Shown here: piece after piece, positions 35,119 through 43,300 of the stretch
Position numbering within the stretch: the first letter of the stretch is position 1
Layout of the letters: each line of letters begins with the position of its first letter
From: Hyphomicrobium_A sp044507625
GTDB lineage: Bacteria > Pseudomonadota > Alphaproteobacteria > Rhizobiales > Hyphomicrobiaceae
NCBI GenBank assembly: GCA_044507625.1
Contig: JBIQJE010000007.1
Span: forward strand, 1-64,000
Direction: 5' to 3'
DNA length: 64,000 nucleotides
Notes under the pieces: generated by a model
Database searches by the model: none
Seen by the model: the letters and a program-made list of their open reading frames with translations, nothing else
What the model was told of the DNA's origin: nothing
Position numbers and translations under genes: made by a program

Positions 35119-36167
35119 CTGACGCCGAGCTTCTTCTGCAGGTTCGACGACGACGTCGTGTACTGGAACATCAGCTTCTTGCCCGGATAGACGTATTTGT
35201 GCGCCTGCTGGGCCATCAGCGCCACCTCGTGGAAGCCCGAGAGGATGAGCTTTAGCTTGCCGGGATAGGTGTTGATATCGCCGACCGCGAAGATGCCCTG
35301 CTCGCTCGTCTCGAACTTCTCCGTATCGACGGGAATGAGGTTCTCGGTGAGCGCAAGACCCCAATCCGCAACGGGACCGAGCTTCATCGTGAGGCCGAAG
35401 AACGGCAGCATCGCATCGACCTCGATGCGCTCCTCGCCGTCCTTGGCTTTCACCGTCGCGCCTTCGAGCTGATTGCCCGTGCCGTGCAGGGCCGTCACCT
35501 GACCGATCATCAGGCGCACATCGCCCGTCTCGACGAGCTGGCGCATCTTCTGCACCGAGTTGGGCGCAGCACGGAACTCATCGCGCCGGTGCAGAAGCGT
35601 GATGCTCTTCGCGACGGGCTGCAGGGCCAGCGTCCAGTCGAGCGCGGAATCGCCGCCGCCGACGACGAGCACGCGCTTGCCGCGCAGAGCTTCCATACGG
35701 CGCACCGAATAGAACACCGACGCACCCTCGAAGGCTTCGATGCCCGCGAGTGGCGGCCGCTTCGGCGTGAACGATCCGCCGCCGGCTGCAATCACCACCA
35801 CCTTGGTGTTGAACTCGGTGCCCGCGTCGGTCTTGAGATTGAAGCGCCCGTCGGGCAGCCGCTGAAGGGCATCGACCCGCTCACCGAGATGGAACTCGGC
35901 GCCGAACGGCTTGATCTGCTCCATGAGCCGGTCGGTCAGCTCCTGGCCGGTAACGGTTGGCAGCGCCGGAATGTCGTAGATCGGCTTTTCCGGGTAGAGC
36001 TCGGCGCATTGGCCGCCGGGCTTGTCCAGGATGTCGATGACATGGGCCTTGATGTCGACGAGACCCAGCTCGAAAACGGCAAACAGGCCCACGGGCCCGG
36101 CGCCGATGATCACGGCGTCGGTTTCGATGGGAGCCGCCGCGGCGGCCACGCTGGCATCCGTGCTCAT
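35115..36167 (-). CDS. Ferredoxin-NADP+ reductase, thioredoxin-reductase-like type
   Basis: A 350-residue FAD enzyme of the thioredoxin-reductase-like ferredoxin-NADP+ reductase family (TrxR-type FNR, as in Bacillus YumC and Rhodopseudomonas), moving electrons between NADPH and ferredoxin in the cytoplasm. FAD-binding GxGxxG is in AVIIGAGPVGLFAVFELG (about residues 18-35); KPGGQCAELYPEKPIYDIPA is diagnostic; the NADP site is VLVVGGGDSALDW; the second FAD contact is GIFAVGDINTYPGKLKLIL. The CxxC redox pair of true thioredoxin reductases is absent. The start is 18 bp downstream of the ferredoxin gene on the same strand, so donor and acceptor are cotranscribed. Stop codons overlap with the convergent acetyltransferase gene. 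Confidence 0.95.
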   Translation of the reverse strand: MSTDASVAAAAAPIETDAVIIGAGPVGLFAVFELGLVDIKAHVIDILDKPGGQCAELYPEKPIYDIPALPTVTGQELTDRLMEQIKPFGAEFHLGERVDALQRLPDGRFNLKTDAGTEFNTKVVVIAAGGGSFTPKRPPLAGIEAFEGASVFYSVRRMEALRGKRVLVVGGGDSALDWTLALQPVAKSITLLHRRDEFRAAPNSVQKMRQLVETGDVRLMIGQVTALHGTGNQLEGATVKAKDGEERIEVDAMLPFFGLTMKLGPVADWGLALTENLIPVDTEKFETSEQGIFAVGDINTYPGKLKLILSGFHEVALMAQQAHKYVYPGKKLMFQYTTSSSNLQKKLGVS

Positions 36168-36185
36168 CGGTGACCTTTCGGGTGT

Positions 36186-36506
36186 TCAGAACTGTTTTGC
36201 CGGCACGCGCACGACGAGCCCGTCGAGCTCCGGCGTCAATTTGATCTGGCACGACAGACGGCTCGTCTCGCGCACGTCGAAGGCGAAATCGAGCATGTCC
36301 TCCTCCATCTGCGCCGGCGTGCCGGTTTTCTCGCGCCAGGCGTCGTCAACATACACATGGCATGTCGCACAGGCGCATGCGCCCCCGCATTCCGCCTCGA
36401 TGCCCGGCACGTCGTTCAGCTTGGCCGCTTCCATGAGCGTAATGCCCGGTTCGGCCTCGACGACCTGCGCGCTGTCGTCAGGCTGAATAAAGGTGATCTT
36501 AAGCAT
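36186..36506 (-). CDS. [2Fe-2S] ferredoxin, adrenodoxin type
   Basis: A 106-residue soluble electron carrier. The cluster ligands are visible as C-x5-C-x2-C in EAECGGACACATCHVYVDDA, with the fourth Cys in SRLSCQI about 37 residues later, the vertebrate/bacterial adrenodoxin arrangement. The family ending TPELDGLVVRVP is present. ATG 36506 yields the conserved start MLKITFIQPD; the frame stays open upstream but without family sequence. It lies directly before the ferredoxin-NADP+ reductase gene, which should reduce it. It is probably the general FdxB/Fdx-like ferredoxin used for Fe-S assembly or for P450/oxygenase partners; no oxygenase is adjacent, so the client is not known. Confidence 0.94.
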   Translation of the reverse strand: MLKITFIQPDDSAQVVEAEPGITLMEAAKLNDVPGIEAECGGACACATCHVYVDDAWREKTGTPAQMEEDMLDFAFDVRETSRLSCQIKLTPELDGLVVRVPAKQF

Positions 36507-36679
36507 CGTGCTGGCAACGACTTTCAATTGGGGAAACTGGCGATATCGGCGGCCGGGCGGGGAGAGGCTGGCAACGCCGCTGATCCGCACCAATAGTCGG
36601 CGCCGCCTGTAAATTCAAGCGTTGCCGAGGATCGCGAAGCCGCGCCAGCCCTGTGAAATGGAAGGATACCGGCGGCCGA

Positions 36680-37063
36680 TCAGGCCGCGCGCCGCAGGGC
36701 CGCGATATAGTCGCGTGCTTCGCCCGCCGCCGCTTCCACCCGTCCGACCGCCAGCGCCCGTTCGGAATCGTCGGCAAAACGCTGCAGCCTTTCGGCGGCC
36801 TCCGCGACGCTGGCCAGCGACCATGCCCCGACCGCCCGCGCCGAGCCCTTGAGAGTATGGGCGGCGATGCTCCACTCCTTGACGGACGGCGCTGTCTTGA
36901 GCGCGGCTATGGTGATGGGAAGCTGGTCGGAGAAGAGGCTGAGGATCTCGTCCTCTAGGGCGGCATCGCCCATGGTGAAGCGGCGCAGGTGCCCGAGGTC
37001 GACCGGAACGGCGCCCCCGCCGGAGCTAACGGATCCCATGTCGATAGAGCCGCCCGCTGACAT
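36680..37063 (-). CDS. Stand-alone Hpt (histidine phosphotransfer) protein
   Basis: A 127-residue cytoplasmic Hpt-domain protein that shuttles phosphate between receiver domains. The phosphorylatable His is H69 in SIAAHTLKGSARAVGAWSLA, exactly the xHxLKGSxxxxG signature, in a four-helix bundle that begins near residue 21 (PVDLGHLRRFTMGDAALEDE). The first 20 residues are Gly/Ser-rich. ATG 37063 gives the only sensible start. It is not ChpT, the CckA partner, which is a larger degenerate-kinase-like dimer. The partner kinase is therefore unknown; it is divergent from the large coiled-coil polar-type gene and follows the ferredoxin gene on the opposite side. Confidence 0.9.
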   Translation of the reverse strand: MSAGGSIDMGSVSSGGGAVPVDLGHLRRFTMGDAALEDEILSLFSDQLPITIAALKTAPSVKEWSIAAHTLKGSARAVGAWSLASVAEAAERLQRFADDSERALAVGRVEAAAGEARDYIAALRRAA

Positions 37064-37418
37064 CCGTCAAAGCCTCTAACTGCCGGGTGCCGTCAGGAGA
37101 ATTCCTATGCACGCCACACAACCGATGAACGAGTCTCACACACAGATAATAAACCCCTGTAAATTGCGCCCCTTCAACTAGAGCATTAACTTCTGGAACG
37201 ACTCAACGCGCCGGCCGCGACGAGGGCAAATGGTGAGGGAACCTTTCTTTCGCCCTAAACTGCGGCCAAGCGTTGGGAGACGGGTGGGAATAAATTCCGG
37301 TTGTGTGCATTGCACTTGGCTCTTGCGGGAGGCCACGCGCCACGTACAGATTTGCCGGAATTCCATGCCGTCCGATGCGTGCTCTTGAGCGACCCGGGGT
37401 AGGAGGAGCGCGTCAAGC
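37064..37418. other. Divergent Hpt / coiled-coil-gene promoter region, no gene seen
   Basis: 355 bp between two divergent start codons. Composition is somewhat richer in A and T around 37110-37200, which suits promoters. AGGAGGAG at 37401-37408 is the ribosome-binding site of the coiled-coil gene. I see no other gene. Confidence 0.5.
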
Positions 37419-40400
37419 ATGGACGGGCTGATGGCGCAGGAAAATAACACTCTGGACGAGCCCGAGGGCGATCTTCGCCCCGAGCCCGCCCTGCCGTTGC
37501 CGGGCAAGAGCGAAAAAGCCGCCACTTCGACGAGCGAGGAAAGGGCCGATCCGCCTTTTGCGCAGCCGCCGGCGTTGCAGCTTCTTCCCCCGCCCATTCC
37601 CACGTCGCAAGGATCGCAGACCGGCTTCATACCGTCGGCGACGCCTCCACCGCCGCCCGCGGGCTTCGTTTCCTCGACACCGCCGCCGCCACCCCCGCCG
37701 TCAGGCTTCATCCCGCCGACACCGCCGCCGCCCACTGCTGGCGATACGCCGCCGCCTTCGGGTTCCATTCCGTCAACGCCGCCACCCATCGAGCCCCCGC
37801 CCATTTCACCCTCAGCACTCGAAACCCCGGCCGACCTGGCCGATGAGCAGCCCCTGCACGAGGAACCTGCGGCGCAGGCTGAGCCGGAGATGGCCGAGAC
37901 CGCCGCTCCGCGCAGGCGCACGGCCCGCCGCCGCGCGGCCGGCCCCTCGCGCAATCGCATCGCCGCCAACGATGACGGACCGAGCATCGGCGGGCTCATA
38001 TTCGCCCTGCAGCAGAAGCCGTCGAACACGCCATTCAAGTTCGCCGCGATCACCAGTTTCGTCTGGGCGGTGCTCGGCATCGCCTTCGCCGCCATGTCGA
38101 TCGGCAGCGATCCGTCGGCGACGAGCTGGATTGCGCTGCTGACGCGGCCGGCAACGTTCCTCACCATCGCCGCGATCGTCGTGCCGATCGGCCTCCTCTG
38201 GCTGATGGCGCTGCTCGCATGGCGCACCGAAGAGCTGCGGCTCCGTTCCTCCACCATGACGGAGGTCGCCATCCGCCTCGCCGAGCCCGATCGGCTCGCG
38301 GAGCAGAACGCCGCCTCGCTGGGTCAGGCCGTTCGCCGCCAGGTTGGCTTCATGAACGACGCCGTCTCCCGCGCGCTCGGCAGGGCCGGCGAGCTGGAGG
38401 CCATGGTTCACAATGAGGTGTCGGTGCTCGAACGCTCCTATGAGGAGAACGAGCGCAAGATCCGCGGCCTCATCTCAGAGCTGTCCGGCGAGCGGCACGC
38501 CCTCGTCAACACGTCGGACCGCGTCACCGAAAGCCTCATTCGCCTCGGCAGCGAAATCCCGACGCTGATCGAGAAGCTGTCGGATCAGCAGGTAAAGCTC
38601 GCGAAGGTCATCGAAGGCGCCGGTGAGAACCTCACCATGCTCGAGACCTCGCTGGCGTCGAGCGTCGGCAATCTGGAAAGCTCCGTCGGCGGACGCACCG
38701 AGCAGCTCCAGACCGTCCTCGAGGGCTACACGACCGCTCTGGCCGGCGCCCTCGAAACCCGTGCCGGACAGTTGCAGGAGACCTTCGACAGTCAGCTTCA
38801 GCTGCTCACGAGCGCCCTCGGCAATCGCACCGAACAGATCCAGTCGACCTTCGACAGCCAGCTCCTGCTGCTCGACAATTCCCTCGGCACCCGCGCAGAG
38901 CAGCTCCAGACGACGCTCGAGACGCAGATCCAGCACCTCGACAGCCGCAGCGAGCAGATCCAGACGACGCTCGACAGCCAGATCGAGCAGCTCGACTCTT
39001 CCCTCGGCAGCCGTACCGAAAACCTGCAGACGGTATTCGAGGAATACGCCCGCGCCCTCGATGCGGCCCTCGCCAACCGCGCACAGGCGCTCGACTATCA
39101 GCTCGTCGAACGCACGCGCTCCCTCGACGAAGCCTTCGGCGAGCGCCTGCGCATGTTCGATGAATCGATCATGCGCTCCACCCAGGCGATCGACAGCGCC
39201 GTCGTCGACAAGACCGAAGCGCTCACCAGCGCCCTCGACCAGCATGCCATCAGCTTCCGCGAGACCATCGGCAAGCAGGCCGCCGACCTCGACGAAGCGC
39301 TCATGCACGGCATCAACTCGGTGCGCCGCGCTTCCGAAAACATTTCCCGCCAGTCGATCAAGGCGATGGAAGGCCTCGCCAACCAGTCCGACCTCTTGAA
39401 GAGCATCTCCGAGAATCTGCTGAACCAGATCAGCGGCATCACCGGGCGCTTCGAGAACCAGGGCCAGCAGATCATGAAGGCGGCCAACGCCCTCGAGACG
39501 GTCAACTTCAAGATCGACAAGACGCTGCAGACGCGCCACACGGAGCTGACGGACACGCTCAACCGGCTCGCCGGCAAGGCCGACGAGTTCACCAGCTTCG
39601 TTGGCGATTATTCCACCACCATCGTCGGCTCGCTCACCGAGGCGGACATGCGCGCCCGCGCGGAGCTGGAGCGCATGCGCGCCACCACCGCCGCCGAGAG
39701 CGAGCGTACGCTGGAAGATCTGCGCAATCGGCTCACGAACGTTTCCTCGACGGTCACGAGCGAGCTGGGAAGCCTCACCGACCGCTTCACCACGACCTCC
39801 GAGGAAGTGCGCCAGCAGGCCCAGCGCACCGCTTCCGAGATCGCCGCCGAGCAGGCGCGCCTGCGCAGCGAGATGGAGCGCCTGCCGGTCGCGGCGCACG
39901 AAAGCTCCGAAGGCATGCGCCGTGCGCTGCAGGAGCAGATCAAAGCGCTCGACCAACTCTCGCAGCTCGCGGCGCGCTCAGCCGTGCAGCGTGACGTGAC
40001 CCCGCCGCCCCACCAGGCGGAGGCGTTGTCATCGCCGAGCACGCCGCCCCCGCAGCCGCGCGCCGCACCGCCTTCACCGCCGCCGCGCTCGCTGACCTCC
40101 CTTTCGTCCACCATCGCCCAGGAGCTGGGAAACCGGCAGCGCCAGCGTTCAGCGCCCCCGCAGGCGGACAGCCGCGAAGGCTGGTCGCTGGGGGATCTCC
40201 TCGCCCGCGCCTCGCGCGATGAGGAAGGCCACGCCAATCAGGGCCGCGCCGCGCACAACGGCTTCAACCTCGACATCGAAGCGATCGCCCGCGCCCTCGA
40301 TCCGGCCACCGCCGCCGCCATCTGGTCGCGTCTGCGCTCCGGCCAGCGCGGGGTGATGGTACGCAGCATCTATGGCAACGAAGGCCGCGCCCTGTTCGAT

Positions 40401-40592
40401 GACGTCGCCCACCGCTGCCGCAACGATGGCGAGCTGTCGCGCACCGTGAGCCGCTACCTCTCGGACTTCGAGCGCATCATCGGCGAAACCGACCAGCGCG
40501 ACCCGAGCGGACGCGCTTCGCAAAGCCAGCTCGTCTCCGATACCGGCCGCGTTTATCTATTCCTCGCCCACGCCTCGGGCCGCCTAGGCTGA
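37419..40592 (+). CDS. Membrane-anchored apolipoprotein-like coiled-coil protein (growth-pole ring-like)
   Basis: A 1057-residue protein. Residues 1-180 are disordered and Pro-rich, with runs such as FIPSATPPPPP; 165-173 are basic (RRRTARRRA). Two transmembrane helices follow (about 208-227 and 245-267), then some 600 residues of almost uninterrupted helix. Between about 425 and 640 the helix consists of 22-residue repeats with the core R-T-E-Q-L-Q-T, as in GRTEQLQTVLEGYTTALAGA and NRTEQIQSTFDSQLLLLDNS, like apolipoprotein A1/A4/E. The end is a small folded domain (NLDIEAIARALDPATAAAIW and on) after a second Pro-rich stretch. This layout matches the larger GPR/RgsE proteins that organise polar growth in Rhizobiales. 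AGGAGGAG precedes the ATG. Confidence 0.72.
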   Translation: MDGLMAQENNTLDEPEGDLRPEPALPLPGKSEKAATSTSEERADPPFAQPPALQLLPPPIPTSQGSQTGFIPSATPPPPPAGFVSSTPPPPPPPSGFIPPTPPPPTAGDTPPPSGSIPSTPPPIEPPPISPSALETPADLADEQPLHEEPAAQAEPEMAETAAPRRRTARRRAAGPSRNRIAANDDGPSIGGLIFALQQKPSNTPFKFAAITSFVWAVLGIAFAAMSIGSDPSATSWIALLTRPATFLTIAAIVVPIGLLWLMALLAWRTEELRLRSSTMTEVAIRLAEPDRLAEQNAASLGQAVRRQVGFMNDAVSRALGRAGELEAMVHNEVSVLERSYEENERKIRGLISELSGERHALVNTSDRVTESLIRLGSEIPTLIEKLSDQQVKLAKVIEGAGENLTMLETSLASSVGNLESSVGGRTEQLQTVLEGYTTALAGALETRAGQLQETFDSQLQLLTSALGNRTEQIQSTFDSQLLLLDNSLGTRAEQLQTTLETQIQHLDSRSEQIQTTLDSQIEQLDSSLGSRTENLQTVFEEYARALDAALANRAQALDYQLVERTRSLDEAFGERLRMFDESIMRSTQAIDSAVVDKTEALTSALDQHAISFRETIGKQAADLDEALMHGINSVRRASENISRQSIKAMEGLANQSDLLKSISENLLNQISGITGRFENQGQQIMKAANALETVNFKIDKTLQTRHTELTDTLNRLAGKADEFTSFVGDYSTTIVGSLTEADMRARAELERMRATTAAESERTLEDLRNRLTNVSSTVTSELGSLTDRFTTTSEEVRQQAQRTASEIAAEQARLRSEMERLPVAAHESSEGMRRALQEQIKALDQLSQLAARSAVQRDVTPPPHQAEALSSPSTPPPQPRAAPPSPPPRSLTSLSSTIAQELGNRQRQRSAPPQADSREGWSLGDLLARASRDEEGHANQGRAAHNGFNLDIEAIARALDPATAAAIWSRLRSGQRGVMVRSIYGNEGRALFDDVAHRCRNDGELSRTVSRYLSDFERIIGETDQRDPSGRASQSQLVSDTGRVYLFLAHASGRLG

Positions 40593-40596
40593 CGGT

Positions 40597-41583
40597 ATGG
40601 CCTCCGGCACCGAAGCCCGTCTCGTCGAGGCCGCCGCCGAAGCCTGGCCCCTGGCACGCCCTTTCGTCATCGCAAGGGGAGCCAAGAGCGAAGCCCGCGT
40701 CGTCGTCGCGCATGTCGCTGCGGGCGAGCATTCGGGGCGCGGCGAGGCGGTGCCTTACGCACGCTATGGCGAAACCGTGGAAGACGCCCTCGATGCCCTC
40801 CGCAACCTGTCCGGTCCCTTGACGCGCGCCGGCATCGCGGCGGCTCTGCCCCCCGGCGCCGCCCGTAACGCCCTCGACTGCGCCCTCTGGGATCTTGAAG
40901 CCAAGCGCGCCGGCAAGCGCGCATGGCAGATCGCCGGCATTCCCGCGCCACAGCCGGCCCTCACCTGCTACACGCTCAGCCTTGGCACCCCCGAGGAGAT
41001 GGCGAGCCAAGCCGCGTCGGTTCCGCACCTGAAGCTCTTGAAGCTGAAGCTCGGCGGCGACGGCGATGACGCCCGCATGCGCGCCGTGCGCCACGCCCGC
41101 CCCGACGCACGCCTTGTCGCGGATGCGAACGAAGCCTGGCATCCCGCGCAGCTTGCCGGCTTTCTCGACGCGGCCGCCGCATCCGGTATGGAGCTTATCG
41201 AGCAGCCGCTGCCTGCGGCCTCCGACGCCGCCCTTGCCGATATCGCGCACCCCGTTCCCATCTGCGCCGACGAGAGCGCGCACACCGCGGCCGATCTGCC
41301 CCAGCTTGCCGGCCGCTATGACGCGGTGAACATCAAGCTCGACAAGACGGGCGGACTCACCGAAGCGCTGGCGATGGCCGAGGCGGCAAGGGCCGCCGGC
41401 TTCAGGATCATGGTCGGCTCGATGGTCGCGACGTCCCTCGCCGCTGCGCCCGCCCTGCTGCTGGCGGGCTATGCCGACTGGGTCGATCTCGACGGCCCGC
41501 TGCTGCTGGCCCGCGACCGCATCCCGCCCCTCGCCATCACCGACGGCATCATCAGCCCGCCTGCCCCGGCGCTGTGGGGCTAG
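40597..41583 (+). CDS. Enolase-superfamily epimerase (dipeptide epimerase / DgcA-like)
   Basis: A 328-residue enzyme of the muconate-lactonizing subgroup of the enolase superfamily, related to L-Ala-D/L-Glu epimerase (YcjG) and to the N-acetyl-D-Glu racemase DgcA. The first catalytic lysine lies in KLK (149-151), metal ligands D176 (VADANEAW), E202 (LIEQPLP) and D225 (CADESAH) are present, and the second catalytic lysine is K247 in NIKLDKTGG. VDLDGPLLL completes the substrate pocket and is typical of dipeptide epimerases. It begins four bases after the coiled-coil gene, so they may be cotranscribed, although no functional tie is known; muropeptide recycling is a plausible role. Its TAG stop overlaps the convergent transporter's stop. 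Confidence 0.88.
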   Translation: MASGTEARLVEAAAEAWPLARPFVIARGAKSEARVVVAHVAAGEHSGRGEAVPYARYGETVEDALDALRNLSGPLTRAGIAAALPPGAARNALDCALWDLEAKRAGKRAWQIAGIPAPQPALTCYTLSLGTPEEMASQAASVPHLKLLKLKLGGDGDDARMRAVRHARPDARLVADANEAWHPAQLAGFLDAAAASGMELIEQPLPAASDAALADIAHPVPICADESAHTAADLPQLAGRYDAVNIKLDKTGGLTEALAMAEAARAAGFRIMVGSMVATSLAAAPALLLAGYADWVDLDGPLLLARDRIPPLAITDGIISPPAPALWG

Positions 41584-42887
41584 CTGGCACCGGGCCTCTG
41601 CACCGACCGGCCTGGCTCCCCGTCTTCCCACAGCGGCTGGCCGTCCCAGCCGCGCATGAGGAGCAGCCCCGCGACGCACCCGATCACAGCTACCGCCGCC
41701 GAAACAAAGAACACCTCGCCCCCGATGCGCGCGTAGAGCGCCCCCGAGATGAGCCCGACCGTGCCCAGCGCCAAGCCGGCCGCAATGGTCGAATAGAAGG
41801 ATTGCGCGCTGCCCATGCCGCGGTGAGGCACGGCGCGGGAGATGAACAGGATCGCGCCGAGATGCGCCGCGCCGTAGGTGAGCGCGTGGAGCGCCTGCAA
41901 CGGCACCAGGAGCGCCAGCGGCGGATCGAACGCCATCGCCCCCCACCGCACCACCGAGGCCGCAGCGCCCGCGAAGATGAGTTGCACAGGTCCGAAGCGG
42001 CGCACGATCGGTGCTGAAAAGGCGAACAGCAGCACCTCCGCCGAAACGCCGATGGCCCACAGTGTGCCCACCCATGCGGCGGGCAGGCCCTCGGCGCGCC
42101 AGTGCAGTGCGCCGAAGGTGTAGAACGTCGCGTGCGCCCCGTGCGTGCAGCCGATGGCAATGAGGAACAGGACGAACAGGCGCGAGCGCAACAGGCGCAC
42201 GGGGGAGCTGGTGCGCCACTCGGGTCGCGCGGGTGCCGCAACGGGCGGCCCCACGTGCCGCACGCTGGATGTCGAAGTGGCCGTTGCAGCCGCGCCCTGC
42301 ACCATCCGCGGCAGCCCGTGCGCCGCCGCAATGGTCGCGGAGGTGGACAGCATGATCATCCACAGCGCGAAGCCGCCGCCCCACGCCTCGATGGCGAGGC
42401 CGCCCAGAAAGTTGGCGACGATGAAGGTCACCGATCCCCACAGCCGCATACGCCCATAGTCGAGCCCCTCGGCGCGCACGGCACGCACCGCCACCGTTTC
42501 CACCAGCGGCAGCATGGTGCTGTTGCAGAGCAGGAACGCCACGCCGATGACGAGTATCGGCCAATAGCCGGAAGCGAACCCCAACGCGGCGACCATCGCG
42601 AGCGCCACCCAGGCCAGCGAGACAATCACGAGGCGGTAATTGCCGAGCCGGTCGGCCAGCAGCCCAATCCCCGGTGTCACCAGCAGGCGCACGAAGAGCG
42701 GCGTGGCGGTCACCGTCGAGATCTGGAGAGGATCGAGCCCCCGGGCATCGAGCCAGACCGGGAAATAGGGAACGACGACGCCATAGGAGAGGTAGATGGC
42801 GCCGAAGAACAGCGAGATCCGCAGGCCCAGTGCGTCCGCCATCGCGCTGCGTGATGCCTCGCGGCCGGTCATCGGCCCTTCGCCCAT
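41580..42887 (-). CDS. MFS transporter of the HcaT/MFS_1-like (DUF895-type) group
   Basis: A 435-residue inner-membrane secondary transporter with 12 predicted helices, of the MFS_1-like group that includes the 3-phenylpropionate transporter HcaT. Characteristic opening LRISLFFGAIYLSYGVVVPY followed by FPVWLDARGLDPLQISTVTA; MFS motif A-like GLLADRLGNYRLV in loop 2-3; GYGRMRLWGS-like LDYGRMRLWGSVTFIVANF before helix 5; a hydrophilic central loop (about 200-230). ATG 42887 is preceded by GGAGGGG, better than the longer start at 42920. The C-terminal end overlaps the epimerase stop codon. Substrate unknown; HcaT-like annotations rarely predict it correctly. Confidence 0.85.
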   Translation of the reverse strand: MGEGPMTGREASRSAMADALGLRISLFFGAIYLSYGVVVPYFPVWLDARGLDPLQISTVTATPLFVRLLVTPGIGLLADRLGNYRLVIVSLAWVALAMVAALGFASGYWPILVIGVAFLLCNSTMLPLVETVAVRAVRAEGLDYGRMRLWGSVTFIVANFLGGLAIEAWGGGFALWMIMLSTSATIAAAHGLPRMVQGAAATATSTSSVRHVGPPVAAPARPEWRTSSPVRLLRSRLFVLFLIAIGCTHGAHATFYTFGALHWRAEGLPAAWVGTLWAIGVSAEVLLFAFSAPIVRRFGPVQLIFAGAAASVVRWGAMAFDPPLALLVPLQALHALTYGAAHLGAILFISRAVPHRGMGSAQSFYSTIAAGLALGTVGLISGALYARIGGEVFFVSAAVAVIGCVAGLLLMRGWDGQPLWEDGEPGRSVQRPGAS

Positions 42888-42934
42888 TGCCCCTCCGCCC
42901 CGCACCCGCTGGCGCTTCACACGGCTTCACAAGA

Positions 42935-43034
42935 CCATGATCCTTCGAACCCGATCAGTCCGAAGCGTGAATCATCGGTCTAATCAAAAGACGAGAGCCG
43001 CATCGCGATGCGAAGAAAAGCGATCGTGCTCTAA
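42935..43034. repeat. Dispersed palindromic element, single copy
   Basis: About 100 bp matching the last unit of the array at 12601-12699: both contain CCATGATC, a CGAAGCGTGAATCATCGGTC core, TCAAAAGACGA and end in GAAAAGCGATCGTGC. The ends are imperfect inverted repeats (CATGATCCTT and AAGCGATCGTG). Located between the MFS gene and thiD. It shows the repeat is mobile or was mobile within the genome. Confidence 0.85.
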
Positions 43035-43083
43035 TGGATACGGATGGGTCGCGGAGTAACGCATTGGCAAGCGCATAAAAAGA

Positions 43084-43110
43084 AACCGGTCCGGAAGGTC
43101 CGGACCGGTT
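43084..43110 (-). terminator. Strong hairpin terminator downstream of thiD
   Basis: AACCGGTCCGGA (43084-43095), loop AGG, TCCGGACCGGTT (43099-43110): a perfect 12-bp stem. On the minus strand it is followed by TTTCTTTTTATG, a good U-tract, so it ends minus-strand transcription coming from thiD about 190 bp away. The intervening 43111-43300 could carry a 3' UTR or small RNA. Confidence 0.8.
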
Positions 43111-43300
43111 CTTCAGCCAAGTCGGGCGGCGCCCCTAATCGCCTACCCGACGCTCCCCCCGGAGCTCGAAATCGGTGCCGCGGCACCGCGTTGGCCAAAT
43201 TTGTTACAGAAGCCCGGACAGCCTGCAAGGGGTCCGAACGCTATTCACCCCCCATCGGTGCATCGTTGCCACAGGCATTGCTTAAGGCGTCTACGGATAT

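Noticed and set aside
38475..39956. Long minus-strand open frame opposite the coiled-coil gene
   Set aside because: Repetitive composition mirrors the 22-residue repeats of the plus-strand gene; no ribosome-binding site or independent family.
43111..43300. Possible structured small RNA between thiD and its terminator
   Set aside because: GC-rich with a strong terminal hairpin, but I could not match it to tmRNA, SRP RNA, RNase P RNA, 6S RNA or a tRNA; it may simply be the thiD 3' UTR.
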